NCBI GenBank assembly: GCA_947442505.1
Contig: CANEVR010000024.1
Coordinates: 1 to 35,525, forward strand
Origin: Flavobacteriales bacterium
Lineage (GTDB): Bacteria > Bacteroidota > Bacteroidia > Flavobacteriales_D > Sanyastnellaceae
DNA length: 35,525 bases
Direction: 5' to 3'
Shown: one piece after another, positions 16,640-24,757 of the stretch
Layout of the letters: each line of letters begins with the position of its first letter
Numbering within the stretch: the first letter of the stretch is position 1
Position numbers and translations under genes: made by a program
The notes under the pieces: generated by a model
Told to the model about the DNA's origin: nothing
Databases searched by the model: none
What the model saw: only the letters and a program-made list of their open reading frames with translations

Positions 16640-16990
16640 CTTTCTTGTGTTGTTTTTCATAACAATATTGTTCTTTTAGACGTTCCGCTGTTTTTATTTG
16701 GTTCCGAGGTGTTTTCAATGATTTCTTCTGAAAACCATTCAATAAAATGATTAATTTACCTTCTTCAAAAAAACAGAACACCCTATATATATCAGATGCG
16801 TTTTCCACCCTCACCTCGAACAAACCCTTGCTTCCAGTAATGTGTTTCAAATACTTTTCAGGTACTCTTTCCACTGTTGCAATGAGAAGCAGTGTCCAAT
16901 TGAATTTCTTTTGAACTGCTGGCTTTAACTCTTTGAAGAAATTGAGATAATGATCTTCATAATACAGTACTTATCGATAAAATTGGTCAT
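16632..16990 (-). pseudogene. RelE/HigB-type toxin, disrupted near its 5' end
   Basis: The HigB-like core is intact: VLYYEDHYLNFFKELKPAVQ, VERVPEKYLKHITGSKGLFE, IYRVFCFFEEGKLIILLNGF and QKKSLKTPRNQI. Toxins of this family cleave mRNA on the ribosome. The core frame has no ATG: it opens at 16970 right after a TAA (16973-16971). The ATG at 16990 encodes MTNFIDK in the neighbouring frame and would join VLYYEDHY if one base were added, for instance in the AA before GTACTG. An in-frame ATG at 17012 (MSEKDKINDQFYR) instead runs into the TAA. A GTG at 16874 could start an 80-residue fragment that lacks the first helices. A single-base deletion best explains the data; a sequencing error is also possible. 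Confidence 0.75.
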
Positions 16991-17014
16991 TTATTTTGTC
17001 CTTTTCACTCATGG

Positions 17015-17022
17015 CAAAGTTA
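17015..17022 (-). promoter_or_regulatory. Predicted -7 box of the toxin-antitoxin locus
   Basis: On the minus strand TAACTTTG matches TAnnTTTG exactly. It predicts a transcript starting near 17011, which excludes the ATG at 17012 and favours the ATG at 16990 as the original toxin start. No clear -33 element was found. Confidence 0.5.
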
Positions 17023-17235
17023 GCTAATTAGATAACAGTTGATTATATTTTCTTGTTAATTTCCAATGAGAATCATACAATGACAACTTTCATATAAGGT
17101 CGCATAATGCTTTTATACTCGTTTATGCTTTTAAAATGAGTTTCCCATTTAAACCTTTACTCCTTTCATTTTCTTAATCCCTGTTATGGCTCGAACTCTT
17201 TCCTTTTTTCTGCCTTCCCAAAATCACTTTTCCCT

Positions 17236-17243
17236 TATCTTCG
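17236..17243 (+). promoter_or_regulatory. Predicted -7 box of the DUF2723 gene
   Basis: TATCTTCG differs from TAnnTTTG at one base. It would start transcription near 17247, 17 bases before the ATG at 17264, and supports that start over the ATG at 17186. The gene-free stretch from 16991 to 17263 otherwise holds only the toxin -7 box and AT-rich sequence. Confidence 0.45.
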
Positions 17244-17263
17244 CTCACGTACTAATAACTGTT

Positions 17264-20200
17264 ATGAATTACAATAAACTGAACGTGATTTTGGGTTGGG
17301 CCATGTTTGTGGTGGCTACCGTTGTTTACACTTTAACCCTTGAACCTACCATGCCTTTTTGGGACTGTGGTGAGTTCATTGCTTCCGCTTACAAATTGGA
17401 AGTGGGCCATCCGCCCGGAGCTCCGCTCTTCATGATGATCGCCCGTTTGTTCTCCGCCTTTGTCGATCCCGCGCAAGTTCCCTTCATGGTCAACTTCCTT
17501 TCGGCCGTTTCTTCTGGCGCGACCATCATGTTCCTCTTCTGGTCCATTACCCACTTGGCCAAGAAAATGGCCGGTCATGATGCCGAAAGTGATGCTGGAA
17601 AAATGTGGGCTGTTTTGGGTTCTGGTATCATCGGTGGTTTGGCTTATACTTTCAGCGATACTTTCTGGTTCTCCGCTGTTGAGGGCGAGGTTTATGCGAT
17701 GTCTTCTTTGTTCACTGCTGTAGTGTTCTGGGCCATCCTCAAATGGGAAAGCATGGTCACAAAAGACAACAACGAATTGCGTTGGGTTATCTTGATCGCC
17801 TATTTGATGGGTCTTTCCATCGGGGTCCACTTGTTGAACCTCTTGGCCATCCCTGCGATTTGCTTCGTGTATTATTTCAAGAAATACGATGTCAACATCA
17901 AGGGAATGATTTACACCCTGTTGGTTTCTTTGGGTCTCTTGACCTTGATGCAAACGGGTATCATCATTTACTTTGTGAAGGCCGCCGCCGCCACTGAGAA
18001 ATTGTTTGTCAATGGTTTTGGTTTGGGCTTCAATTCTGGTGTGATTTTCTACTTGTTGTTGGTCACTGCTTTGATTGTTTTGGGTCTTCGTTATTTCAAA
18101 AAGAAGAACATGTTGTCCTTGCATACTTTGGTTTTGGGTATCACTGTAGCCATCATCGGGTATACCACCTTTGCGGTTATTTTGGTGCGTTCTCAAGCCA
18201 ACACGCCCATGGATGAAAACAATCCAGAGAACATGTTTGCTTTGTTGAGCTACTTGAACCGTGAGCAGTATGGCGATCGTCCGTTGTTGTTTGGTCAATA
18301 TTTTAATACGCCTGAGGATGTAATCAAACCCTACAGCGATGGGGGAGAAGTGTGGATTCCTTCTTTCAGCGTGCGCGATGCAAAAGGAAAATTGGTCCAG
18401 TCTTGCCGTGAGAAATACCAAGCGGAAGAATACATTGCAGACAACAAAGACCAAAAATTGTCTGTTGTACAAGAATACATCGAGACGGGTGAGAAGAAGA
18501 ATTCCAAAGTGAACTACCGCAAAGAGTTTTCAGGATTCTTGCCTCGCATGCACAGCAATCAACCCAGCCACGTGCAGGAATACAAGAAGTGGTCCAACTA
18601 CCACGACTGGAATACAGAGAGCGGCGAAGAGAAGATCAGAAGAAAAGAGCAGCAGATTGCGCAAATGGAAGCGCAATTGAATCAAGCCAAGTCCAAACAA
18701 GAGTTGAACATGATGATGCGTTCCTTGGATCGTTTGTACGATGATATGAAACCTACAGCCGGTGAAGATTATCGCTTCATGATGGATTATCAAATCAACT
18801 TCATGTACTGGCGTTACTTCATGTGGAACTTTGCCGGTCGTCAGGATGACAGCCAAGGCAACGGTGATTTCTTGGATGGCAACTGGATGAGCGGAATCTC
18901 CATGGTGGATGAAGCGCGTTTGGGCAACATGGAAAAACTTCCCGAAATGGAGAAGAACAACAAAGCCCGCAATTTCTATTATTTCTTGCCTTTCATTTTG
19001 GGATTGTTTGGATTGATTTATCAATTGATCAAGAACTATAAAGACTTTATTGTGGTCGGACTTTTGTTTGCCTTGACTGGTTTTGCGATTTTGATTTATT
19101 TGAACCAGACACCATTGCAACCTCGTGAGCGTGATTACGCCTATGCTGGTTCGTTCTATGCCTTTGCCATTTGGATTGGATTGGGTGTTTATGCGTTGTA
19201 TTATTTTGCAACGCAATTGACCCAAAAATCATTGACCAAAATCTTTACCTATGCTGGCGGAACCGCTGCTGTATTTTATGTGTTGGAAATTGTAACTGGT
19301 TCAGGACATGGATTGTCCTACAGTTTGATTGCTATTTTGGTCATTGGAGGCATTTGGATGGGATTGGCTTGGATTCTTCAAGAATTAAAAGTGTCGGCCA
19401 TGATGAAATCTTTTGTGGTGATTGCAATGACCTTGCCTGTTCCATTTTTGATGGCCAAGGAAGGATGGGACGATCACAACCGTGCGGGTAGAGAAACTGG
19501 TTTGGCAATGGCCATCAACTATTTGCAAAGCCTGGCGCCCAACGCCATCGTCTTCACCAATGGAGACAACGATACTTTCCCATTGTGGTATGCACAGGAG
19601 GTAGAAGGTATCAGAACGGATGTTCGTGTGGTGAATATGTCCTTATTGAATACAGACTGGTACATCGATCAACAAAAGCGCAGAGCTTATGAGAGTGCGC
19701 CAGTTCCGTTCAGCATGAGCGAGCAGAAGTACCGTCAAGGAACACGCGATGTGGTTTACACCCAAACGGATGAAGAAAAACCAGGTTACATGAGTCTGAA
19801 TCAAGCCATGAAATTTGTTCAGAGCGATGACAAGAAGGACATGTTGGATTTCGGTTCTCGTTTTGTGAACTATTTCCCCAATCACCGTTTTTACATCAAT
19901 GTTGATTCTACAAAGGCTGAAAAGTTCAGAGGAATGATGAATGAAGGAGATAGCTTGGTGAAAACCATCGCCTTCCAAATCACTGATGAGCGTGGACGTC
20001 CAAGAAGATATTTGACCAAATCACAAATGATGATTTTGGACTTATTGAACAACATGGATTGGGATCGTCCTGTTTACTTCGCGGTAACTACCGGTAGTGA
20101 TACCTACATGGGATTGGAGCAATACTTCCAGTTGGAAGGTTTGGCTTACCGCTTTACGCCCATCTTGCACAAGCGCGCCACCAATCCTTATGTGGACGGT

Positions 20201-20830
20201 GGAGTGAATAGCGACATCATGTACAACAACATGATGACCAAGTTCCAATGGGGCAACATGGACAAGGGCGATATCTATTTGGATGAAAATAACAGAAGAA
20301 TGACGGCCAACCTACGTTTGCAATTCTCTCACTTGGCCGAGCAGTTGATTGACGAAGGCAAGAAGGACAAAGCAGCTGAAGTATTGGACAAGTGCATGTC
20401 GGTGATTCCAGACAAATTGGCTCCATTTGAACAGCCACAGATTCTTTGGAGATTGACGGAGTTGTATTTTGATGCAGGCAAGAAAGAGAAAGGTTTGGAA
20501 TTGTCTGAAAAGTTGGTTCAATTGAATCAACAAGAGATTGATTTCTTCCAATCCTTGGACAAAGACAAGCAGGCAGTGATGGAGCGCGATATGCAAATGC
20601 GCATGCAGGTCAATGACCGCATGATTGAGAAGATATTACAAGTGGATCCCAACAATGCCAAGGCAAAGGAATGGAAAGCCAACCAAGAGAGTTTGTTGAA
20701 GGAATTGGGATTTGAGGTGGAAGACAGAAGACCACGTCCAGTTCAAAAGCCCAAGGCCATTCAGGACACTACAAAACCACAGGTACCGGGAGGGGCAGCC
20801 GCTCCGCAATCGGATACTGTAAAATTTTAA
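17264..20830 (+). CDS. DUF2723 / TMEM260-like membrane protein (probable protein O-glycosyltransferase)
   Basis: The 1188-residue protein is taken from the ATG at 17264 (MNYNKLNVILGWAMFVVATV), where homologues normally begin; an upstream in-frame ATG at 17186 adds 26 non-conserved residues. After helix 1 comes the GT-C-like signature PFWDCGEFIASAYKLEVGHP followed by PGAPLF (about residues 31-55). About a dozen hydrophobic helices follow in two groups, separated by a charged hydrophilic region (roughly residues 390-560). The C-terminal half has FTNGDNDTFPLWYAQEVEGI and ends in a TPR-like segment (AAEVLDKCMSVIPD) and a Pro-rich tail. The family includes TMEM260, a protein O-mannosyltransferase, so O-glycosylation of exported proteins is the likely role; acceptor and donor are unknown. 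A strong terminator follows. Confidence 0.9.
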   Translation: MNYNKLNVILGWAMFVVATVVYTLTLEPTMPFWDCGEFIASAYKLEVGHPPGAPLFMMIARLFSAFVDPAQVPFMVNFLSAVSSGATIMFLFWSITHLAKKMAGHDAESDAGKMWAVLGSGIIGGLAYTFSDTFWFSAVEGEVYAMSSLFTAVVFWAILKWESMVTKDNNELRWVILIAYLMGLSIGVHLLNLLAIPAICFVYYFKKYDVNIKGMIYTLLVSLGLLTLMQTGIIIYFVKAAAATEKLFVNGFGLGFNSGVIFYLLLVTALIVLGLRYFKKKNMLSLHTLVLGITVAIIGYTTFAVILVRSQANTPMDENNPENMFALLSYLNREQYGDRPLLFGQYFNTPEDVIKPYSDGGEVWIPSFSVRDAKGKLVQSCREKYQAEEYIADNKDQKLSVVQEYIETGEKKNSKVNYRKEFSGFLPRMHSNQPSHVQEYKKWSNYHDWNTESGEEKIRRKEQQIAQMEAQLNQAKSKQELNMMMRSLDRLYDDMKPTAGEDYRFMMDYQINFMYWRYFMWNFAGRQDDSQGNGDFLDGNWMSGISMVDEARLGNMEKLPEMEKNNKARNFYYFLPFILGLFGLIYQLIKNYKDFIVVGLLFALTGFAILIYLNQTPLQPRERDYAYAGSFYAFAIWIGLGVYALYYFATQLTQKSLTKIFTYAGGTAAVFYVLEIVTGSGHGLSYSLIAILVIGGIWMGLAWILQELKVSAMMKSFVVIAMTLPVPFLMAKEGWDDHNRAGRETGLAMAINYLQSLAPNAIVFTNGDNDTFPLWYAQEVEGIRTDVRVVNMSLLNTDWYIDQQKRRAYESAPVPFSMSEQKYRQGTRDVVYTQTDEEKPGYMSLNQAMKFVQSDDKKDMLDFGSRFVNYFPNHRFYINVDSTKAEKFRGMMNEGDSLVKTIAFQITDERGRPRRYLTKSQMMILDLLNNMDWDRPVYFAVTTGSDTYMGLEQYFQLEGLAYRFTPILHKRATNPYVDGGVNSDIMYNNMMTKFQWGNMDKGDIYLDENNRRMTANLRLQFSHLAEQLIDEGKKDKAAEVLDKCMSVIPDKLAPFEQPQILWRLTELYFDAGKKEKGLELSEKLVQLNQQEIDFFQSLDKDKQAVMERDMQMRMQVNDRMIEKILQVDPNNAKAKEWKANQESLLKELGFEVEDRRPRPVQKPKAIQDTTKPQVPGGAAAPQSDTVKF

Positions 20831-20839
20831 TTGGATTGG

Positions 20840-20871
20840 ACAAGGACTGGGCATTGTGGCTCGGTCCTTGT
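20840..20871 (+). terminator. Rho-independent terminator after the DUF2723 gene
   Basis: ACAAGGACTGGGC pairs with GCTCGGTCCTTGT (13 pairs including two G-U) around an ATTGTG loop, followed by TTCTTAT. It lies nine bases past the stop codon. Confidence 0.85.
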
Positions 20872-20889
20872 TTCTTATAAGAAAATTGG

Positions 20890-21288
20890 ATGCACATGCT
20901 AAGAAAATTATTGTCTCTTGTTCTCTCCACCACAGTTTTTGTTTTGTTGTTGTCATTTCAAATTGATCCCACGTGGAAACGCGAAGTGATGCGCAAGCAT
21001 CCCAACGGAAAGCCATATGTGATCATCTTTTTTGACAGCAAGACAGACAAAATGATGCGTGAGGAAGTTTATTTTCCGAATGGAAAAATGCAATGGGAAG
21101 GCAATTATAAAAACATGTTGGAGGATGGAAAATGGGTGTATTATTTCGAAAATGGAAGAACCAAATCCATCCAGTACTACACCAAAGGCAAGGAGAATGG
21201 GGTTTGTCAAGACTTCAATGAATCAGGCAAGTTGATCAAAGAGAGCACCTGGGTGAATGGCAAGGAGACGAAGGTGGTGAAGTATTGA
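20890..21288 (+). CDS. Exported MORN-repeat-like protein
   Basis: The 132-residue product opens with a hydrophobic export or anchor segment (LRKLLSLVLSTTVFVLLLSF) without a lipobox Cys. Repeats of the MORN/YwqK type follow: YFPNGKMQWEGNYKN, DGKWVYYFENGRTKSIQYYT and KENGVCQDFNESGKLIKEST. In Bacteroidota such proteins are common and lie at the envelope; the automatic label 'toxin-antitoxin system YwqK family antitoxin' carried by many of them has little functional support. The start could be the ATG at 20890 or the one at 20896 (MLRKLL). A terminator separates it from the DUF2723 gene, so it is probably transcribed on its own. Confidence 0.8.
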   Translation: MHMLRKLLSLVLSTTVFVLLLSFQIDPTWKREVMRKHPNGKPYVIIFFDSKTDKMMREEVYFPNGKMQWEGNYKNMLEDGKWVYYFENGRTKSIQYYTKGKENGVCQDFNESGKLIKESTWVNGKETKVVKY

Positions 21289-21413
21289 GATTGATTCGAA
21301 TGGAGTGAATTGGTTGGTTTGTTTGTATCATGGTCAATTGCATTGATTCTTATGATCCCTTTCTAAGAGAAATTCGAGAATTATATTTAACTTTTGATAC
21401 ACACATCTTTGCG

Positions 21414-21522
21414 CCCTCTGCGTGATCATGGCGTTCTCTGCGTTAAATAAAAAGATTTTACCGAGTAGATAACCTATTATTTAGCGCAAAGAACACAAAG
21501 AATGCGTAAAGGTCGCAGAGGG
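21414..21522. repeat. Imperfect inverted repeat in a gene-free stretch (possible dispersed element)
   Basis: The arms are 21414-21450 and 21477-21522. Outer ends CCCTCTGCG (21414-21422) and CGCAGAGGG (21514-21522) match perfectly. The inner pair TTCTCTGCGTTAAATAA (21434-21450) matches the reverse complement of 21477-21493 at 15 of 17 positions. The sequence resembles 'CTTTGCG...CTCTGCGTTAA' repeats known to recur in many bacterial genomes. There is no ORF inside. The remainder of 21289-21586 shows no recognisable gene. Confidence 0.65.
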
Positions 21523-21586
21523 ATTAGTCCTTTTATAGTTGTCTGCACAACATCATATGGGACTTTGTTATATCAACAGTAGCTCA

Positions 21587-22936
21587 TCACAACAAAATTA
21601 CCTGAGGATAGGTGAAGGAAAGAATCCCTTCTTTACCGAGTTCAGTGCCGTATCCTGATTTTTTGATTCCGCCAAAGGGCAGGTGAGGAGCGCTTTTTAC
21701 GATGTTGTTGAAGACAATCATGGGCTCTTGAATGTGATGAATTCTCTTGATCCATTTCTCAGGGTCAGCTGTATAAATGCATGTACCCAAAGCATATTGA
21801 TCATGCGCACGAAGTTTGAGACATTCTTTCATATCCTGCCATTTCATAAAAACGACCAAGGGACCAAAGGTTTCTTCATGCCACAATACATTTTGTGCAT
21901 TGTTCAATAGTACAATTCCAGGTAAAACCATTGCCCCGGATCTCTGCAAAGGAACAATGACCTCAGCACCTTGCTGAATTCCTCTTTGGTATTGTTTTTC
22001 GATTTGTTCAGCAGCATCCAAATTAACCAATGGACCGATGAAAGTATCTTGTTCCAATGGGTCACCACTCTTCAAATTCTTGATCCGCTCAGTAATGGCC
22101 AGTTGTACTTCGTGCCAACGCGATTCATGTACCAAGATTCGTTTCGCTGCTATACACGATTGGCCGGAATTGAGCAATCGGCCTTGAACGATTCCTTCAA
22201 TGACCTCCAATAAATCGGCATGTTCATCTACAATCATGGCATTGCTTCCACCCAATTCTAAAATGCTCATTTTGATGTTTCTTCCGGCAAGTGCAGCCAC
22301 GCTTCTTCCAGCTGATTCACTACCGGTAAGAGAGACACCTGCAACAGCCGGATGTGAAATCACTTCGTCTACTTGATGCGATGCGATCAATAGAACCTGA
22401 AATAAATGCTCATTGTACCATGCGGCGTCAATGGCTTCTTGAATTTTTAAAGCACAACCAGTTGTGTATTGGCTGTGTTTCAATAGAATGGTATTGCCTG
22501 CGATCAATGCCGGAATAGCGTAACGAAACACTTGCCAAAAAGGGAAATTCCAGGGCATGATGCCCAACCAAACGCCAAAGGGACGACGTCTCACTTGCGT
22601 AATGACTTCATCTTTTTCTTTGTGAATAGTGGCTAAATAATCATCTGCATTTTCAATGTAATGCTGACAAAGTGAAATACATTTCTCAATCTCGGCCAAT
22701 CCCTGGGCGATGGGCTTTCCCATCTCAATGGCCATCAGTTGCGCAAAGTCCAATTTTCTTTCATCGAGAATGGCCTTCAATCTTTCAAGACCTTCCAATC
22801 TCTCTGGCACAGACAGTACTTTCCATTTGGAAAAAGCCCTGTCCGCTTTGACTATTTTTTGGACAATGAGTTCACTGTTATCGTTGTCATATTTGGCAAC
22901 AACGTGTTGGCGATATGGATCGATGGATCTGAGCAT
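21587..22936 (-). CDS. NAD(P)-dependent aldehyde dehydrogenase (succinate-semialdehyde dehydrogenase-like)
   Basis: The 449-residue protein is of the short Sad/YneI-like aldehyde dehydrogenase group, which oxidises succinate semialdehyde and related aldehydes. Visible motifs are IMPWNFPFWQVFRYAIPALI (conserved Asn), GVSLTGSESAGRSVAALAGR, the general-base Glu in LELGGSNAMIV, the catalytic Cys in LNSGQSCIAAKR, EETFGPLVVF and the C-terminal PFGGIKKSGYGTELGKEGI. The ATG at 22936 overlaps the TAA of the tryptophan dioxygenase gene by one base (TAATG), so the two are coupled. The genuine substrate is uncertain; in this operon an aldehyde from tryptophan or kynurenine breakdown is conceivable but unproven. 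Confidence 0.9.
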   Translation of the reverse strand: MLRSIDPYRQHVVAKYDNDNSELIVQKIVKADRAFSKWKVLSVPERLEGLERLKAILDERKLDFAQLMAIEMGKPIAQGLAEIEKCISLCQHYIENADDYLATIHKEKDEVITQVRRRPFGVWLGIMPWNFPFWQVFRYAIPALIAGNTILLKHSQYTTGCALKIQEAIDAAWYNEHLFQVLLIASHQVDEVISHPAVAGVSLTGSESAGRSVAALAGRNIKMSILELGGSNAMIVDEHADLLEVIEGIVQGRLLNSGQSCIAAKRILVHESRWHEVQLAITERIKNLKSGDPLEQDTFIGPLVNLDAAEQIEKQYQRGIQQGAEVIVPLQRSGAMVLPGIVLLNNAQNVLWHEETFGPLVVFMKWQDMKECLKLRAHDQYALGTCIYTADPEKWIKRIHHIQEPMIVFNNIVKSAPHLPFGGIKKSGYGTELGKEGILSFTYPQVILL

Positions 22937-23928
22937 TAACCTTTGAACCCTAATGACTGGTTCAAAGATAAAGGAAGCTCGGGCAATAATGTGCGGTTGA
23001 CCATGTAACTATTCAACTCAGCAAATCCGCTGAAGATGTAATGCTTCATGGCAGCCTCACGCAGATATCCCTTTCCAGTGCTGCCTCCAGTTCCGCTTCT
23101 CATGCCAATCATGCGGTGAACCATGTTCATGTGACGCCATCTCCAAGTGGCCATCAGTTCGTCAATGTCCAGGAGGTGATTGATGATGCGGTAGGCATTT
23201 TGAAACAAAGGCATGTCGCGGTAAAGACTGATGAGCATGGCGGATCGTCTTGCACCCAATGATAAAGTAGCACCCTCTTTTTCCTCAAAGAACATCTGGT
23301 CAAAATGGGTCATATTCCCTTTCTCCTCTTCGCGCAAAGTACCTTCATAAATGCTGCGATACGTTTTCCAAAAATCACCTTCACTGCCGATGGTGACATT
23401 ATCAAAAAATGGCATACGAGACAACCAACCGTCAATCAATGTCAATATCGAGGTGTTGGCCGAAGCATTTTTGATGTGTTCCAAATCTTTGATGTTCAAT
23501 TGGCTGGTATAGTAAGACTGACCATGGCGTTGCTCCATTTTCAACCCCAACAAACTTTCCAATTCTTTGAACTGAACACTTTGAAAACCGGAAGCAGGAC
23601 GCAATAGATCGCGAAACTCCAAAAAGTCAATGGGAGTCATGGTTTCCAAGATGTCAATCTGGTGAACCAAAACGCGCAATATCTCGACGATTCGGTTCAT
23701 GCGACGAACAGCAGTAGCTGTTTCGGGTGCGTTGTCATTGATAGTTGTGCTGGAAAAAATATGATGAATGGACTTGGCTTCAAATAAAATTTGCTTAAAC
23801 CACAACTCATAGGCCTGATGAATAACGATGAACAACATCTCATCGTGGGCATGTTGGTTGACTTTGTCACTTTCTAAATGCTGTGCATCTAGAATTTTAT
23901 CGAGTTGTAAATAGCTTGAATAGTACAT
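22936..23928 (-). CDS. kynA: Tryptophan 2,3-dioxygenase
   Basis: This heme enzyme opens the indole ring of L-tryptophan to N-formylkynurenine, the first step of the kynurenine route to NAD or anthranilate. The 330-residue product has the family blocks LQLDKILDAQ, DEMLFIVIHQAYELWFKQIL with the substrate-contacting active-site His, LLRPASGFQSVQFKELESLL, the heme-ligand region ATWRWRHMNMVHRMIG and the substrate-carboxylate loop GTGGSTGKGYLREA. No other kynurenine-pathway gene is present in the window. The gene lies between an NrtR-type regulator (44 bases upstream) and an overlapping aldehyde dehydrogenase gene. Confidence 0.96.
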   Translation of the reverse strand: MYYSSYLQLDKILDAQHLESDKVNQHAHDEMLFIVIHQAYELWFKQILFEAKSIHHIFSSTTINDNAPETATAVRRMNRIVEILRVLVHQIDILETMTPIDFLEFRDLLRPASGFQSVQFKELESLLGLKMEQRHGQSYYTSQLNIKDLEHIKNASANTSILTLIDGWLSRMPFFDNVTIGSEGDFWKTYRSIYEGTLREEEKGNMTHFDQMFFEEKEGATLSLGARRSAMLISLYRDMPLFQNAYRIINHLLDIDELMATWRWRHMNMVHRMIGMRSGTGGSTGKGYLREAAMKHYIFSGFAELNSYMVNRTLLPELPLSLNQSLGFKG

Positions 23929-23972
23929 GGTGCAATGATAATAGAATTATAGACCCCGATGGATGATTGAGG

Positions 23973-24653
23973 TCACTGTTTTTTTCTTTTGACAGAGAAT
24001 AACTGAGCGGGCTTGTGCAAAACACCGCTTTGTTTTTCCTCCAGAGGTTCTACTGTATTGGTTCGTAAAATATTTTTTCTGAAATTTCTCTTGTCCAATT
24101 TTTTATCCAAGATGATTTCATACAATTTCTGCAGTTGAGAGAGGGTGAATTTTTCTGGGAGTAATTCAAAACCAATATGGTCCGCCATCAATTCATGACG
24201 CAACACTTTGAGCGCTTCAGCAACAATTTCATTGTGATCAAAAGCCAAATTGGGAATCTTATAAACATCTACCCATTGCGCTTTCCTAGCAAAAGAAGCT
24301 GCCTGTGGATTGAAATCGTCCATTTTTACCAGGGAATAGTAACCAACAGTAATGACCCTTCGTTCTGGATGTGTTCTAAAGCTGCGCAACCAATCGCGGT
24401 CCTTCAAACCACTCACGCGATTGGGATCGCCAAAGGAATGGAATTGCTTTAAATAAATACCTTGTAAACTGGTTAATTCCTTTAAAATACGTTGAGCAGC
24501 TTCGTCAAGACCTTCGTCTTCTTGCACCAAATCTCCGGGCGCAGCTTTTTGTGGTTTGATGGTTTTTCCATCTGGTTGTTTTTGCTCAATAAGCAATACT
24601 TTTAGTTCGTCATCATCAAATCCAAAGACAACGCAGTCAACCGATACATCCAT
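23973..24653 (-). CDS. NrtR-family regulator (degenerate NUDIX sensor plus winged helix)
   Basis: The 226-residue protein begins MDVSVDCVVFGFDDDELKVL, with a NUDIX domain to about residue 150. The C-terminal winged-helix domain follows (LPEKFTLSQLQKLYEIILDK, LDKRNFRKNIL). The NUDIX box keeps Glu47, Arg55 and Glu59 but has Ile56 and Leu60 where catalytic Glu residues are expected, and Ser62 for Gly. It is therefore probably a ligand sensor rather than a hydrolase, as in other NrtR-like repressors. Family members control NAD biosynthesis (effector ADP-ribose) or sugar use (AraR-like). It leads an operon with tryptophan dioxygenase and an aldehyde dehydrogenase and is divergent from pfkA. A perfect palindrome lies 57 bases upstream of its start. 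Confidence 0.9.
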   Translation of the reverse strand: MDVSVDCVVFGFDDDELKVLLIEQKQPDGKTIKPQKAAPGDLVQEDEGLDEAAQRILKELTSLQGIYLKQFHSFGDPNRVSGLKDRDWLRSFRTHPERRVITVGYYSLVKMDDFNPQAASFARKAQWVDVYKIPNLAFDHNEIVAEALKVLRHELMADHIGFELLPEKFTLSQLQKLYEIILDKKLDKRNFRKNILRTNTVEPLEEKQSGVLHKPAQLFSVKRKKQ

Positions 24654-24710
24654 TTGTTTGAGGGTTATTCGTGGTAGTTTGATGCGAAAATACGTGATGT
24701 TGAAAAATAG

Positions 24711-24731
24711 TTAGTGTAAAAAATACACTAA
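24711..24731. promoter_or_regulatory. Perfect palindrome, candidate NrtR-type operator
   Basis: TTAGTGTA-N5-TACACTAA, with an all-A spacer on the plus strand, lies in the divergent gap between the NrtR-type regulator (start 24653) and pfkA (start 24758). It ends 13 bases before the pfkA -7 box, so a bound protein would cover the pfkA -33 region. Its symmetry and 8-bp half-sites suit a dimeric winged-helix repressor. The cognate regulator is inferred from adjacency. Confidence 0.7.
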
Positions 24732-24744
24732 GTTGGAATTTTGC

Positions 24745-24752
24745 TATATTTG
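24745..24752 (+). promoter_or_regulatory. Predicted -7 box of pfkA
   Basis: TATATTTG fits TAnnTTTG exactly. Transcription would start around 24756-24757, directly before the ATG at 24758, so the pfkA mRNA may be leaderless or nearly so. Confidence 0.6.
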
Positions 24753-24757
24753 CGATA

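Noticed and set aside
17333-18472. A 379-codon minus-strand ORF antisense to the DUF2723 gene
   Set aside because: Its translation is low-complexity and rich in H, Q, R, D and G with no domain. The opposite frame has clear family motifs, so it is a codon-bias shadow.
18530-19225. A 231-codon minus-strand ORF inside the DUF2723 gene
   Set aside because: It is a shadow ORF with no domain and composition dictated by the plus-strand gene.
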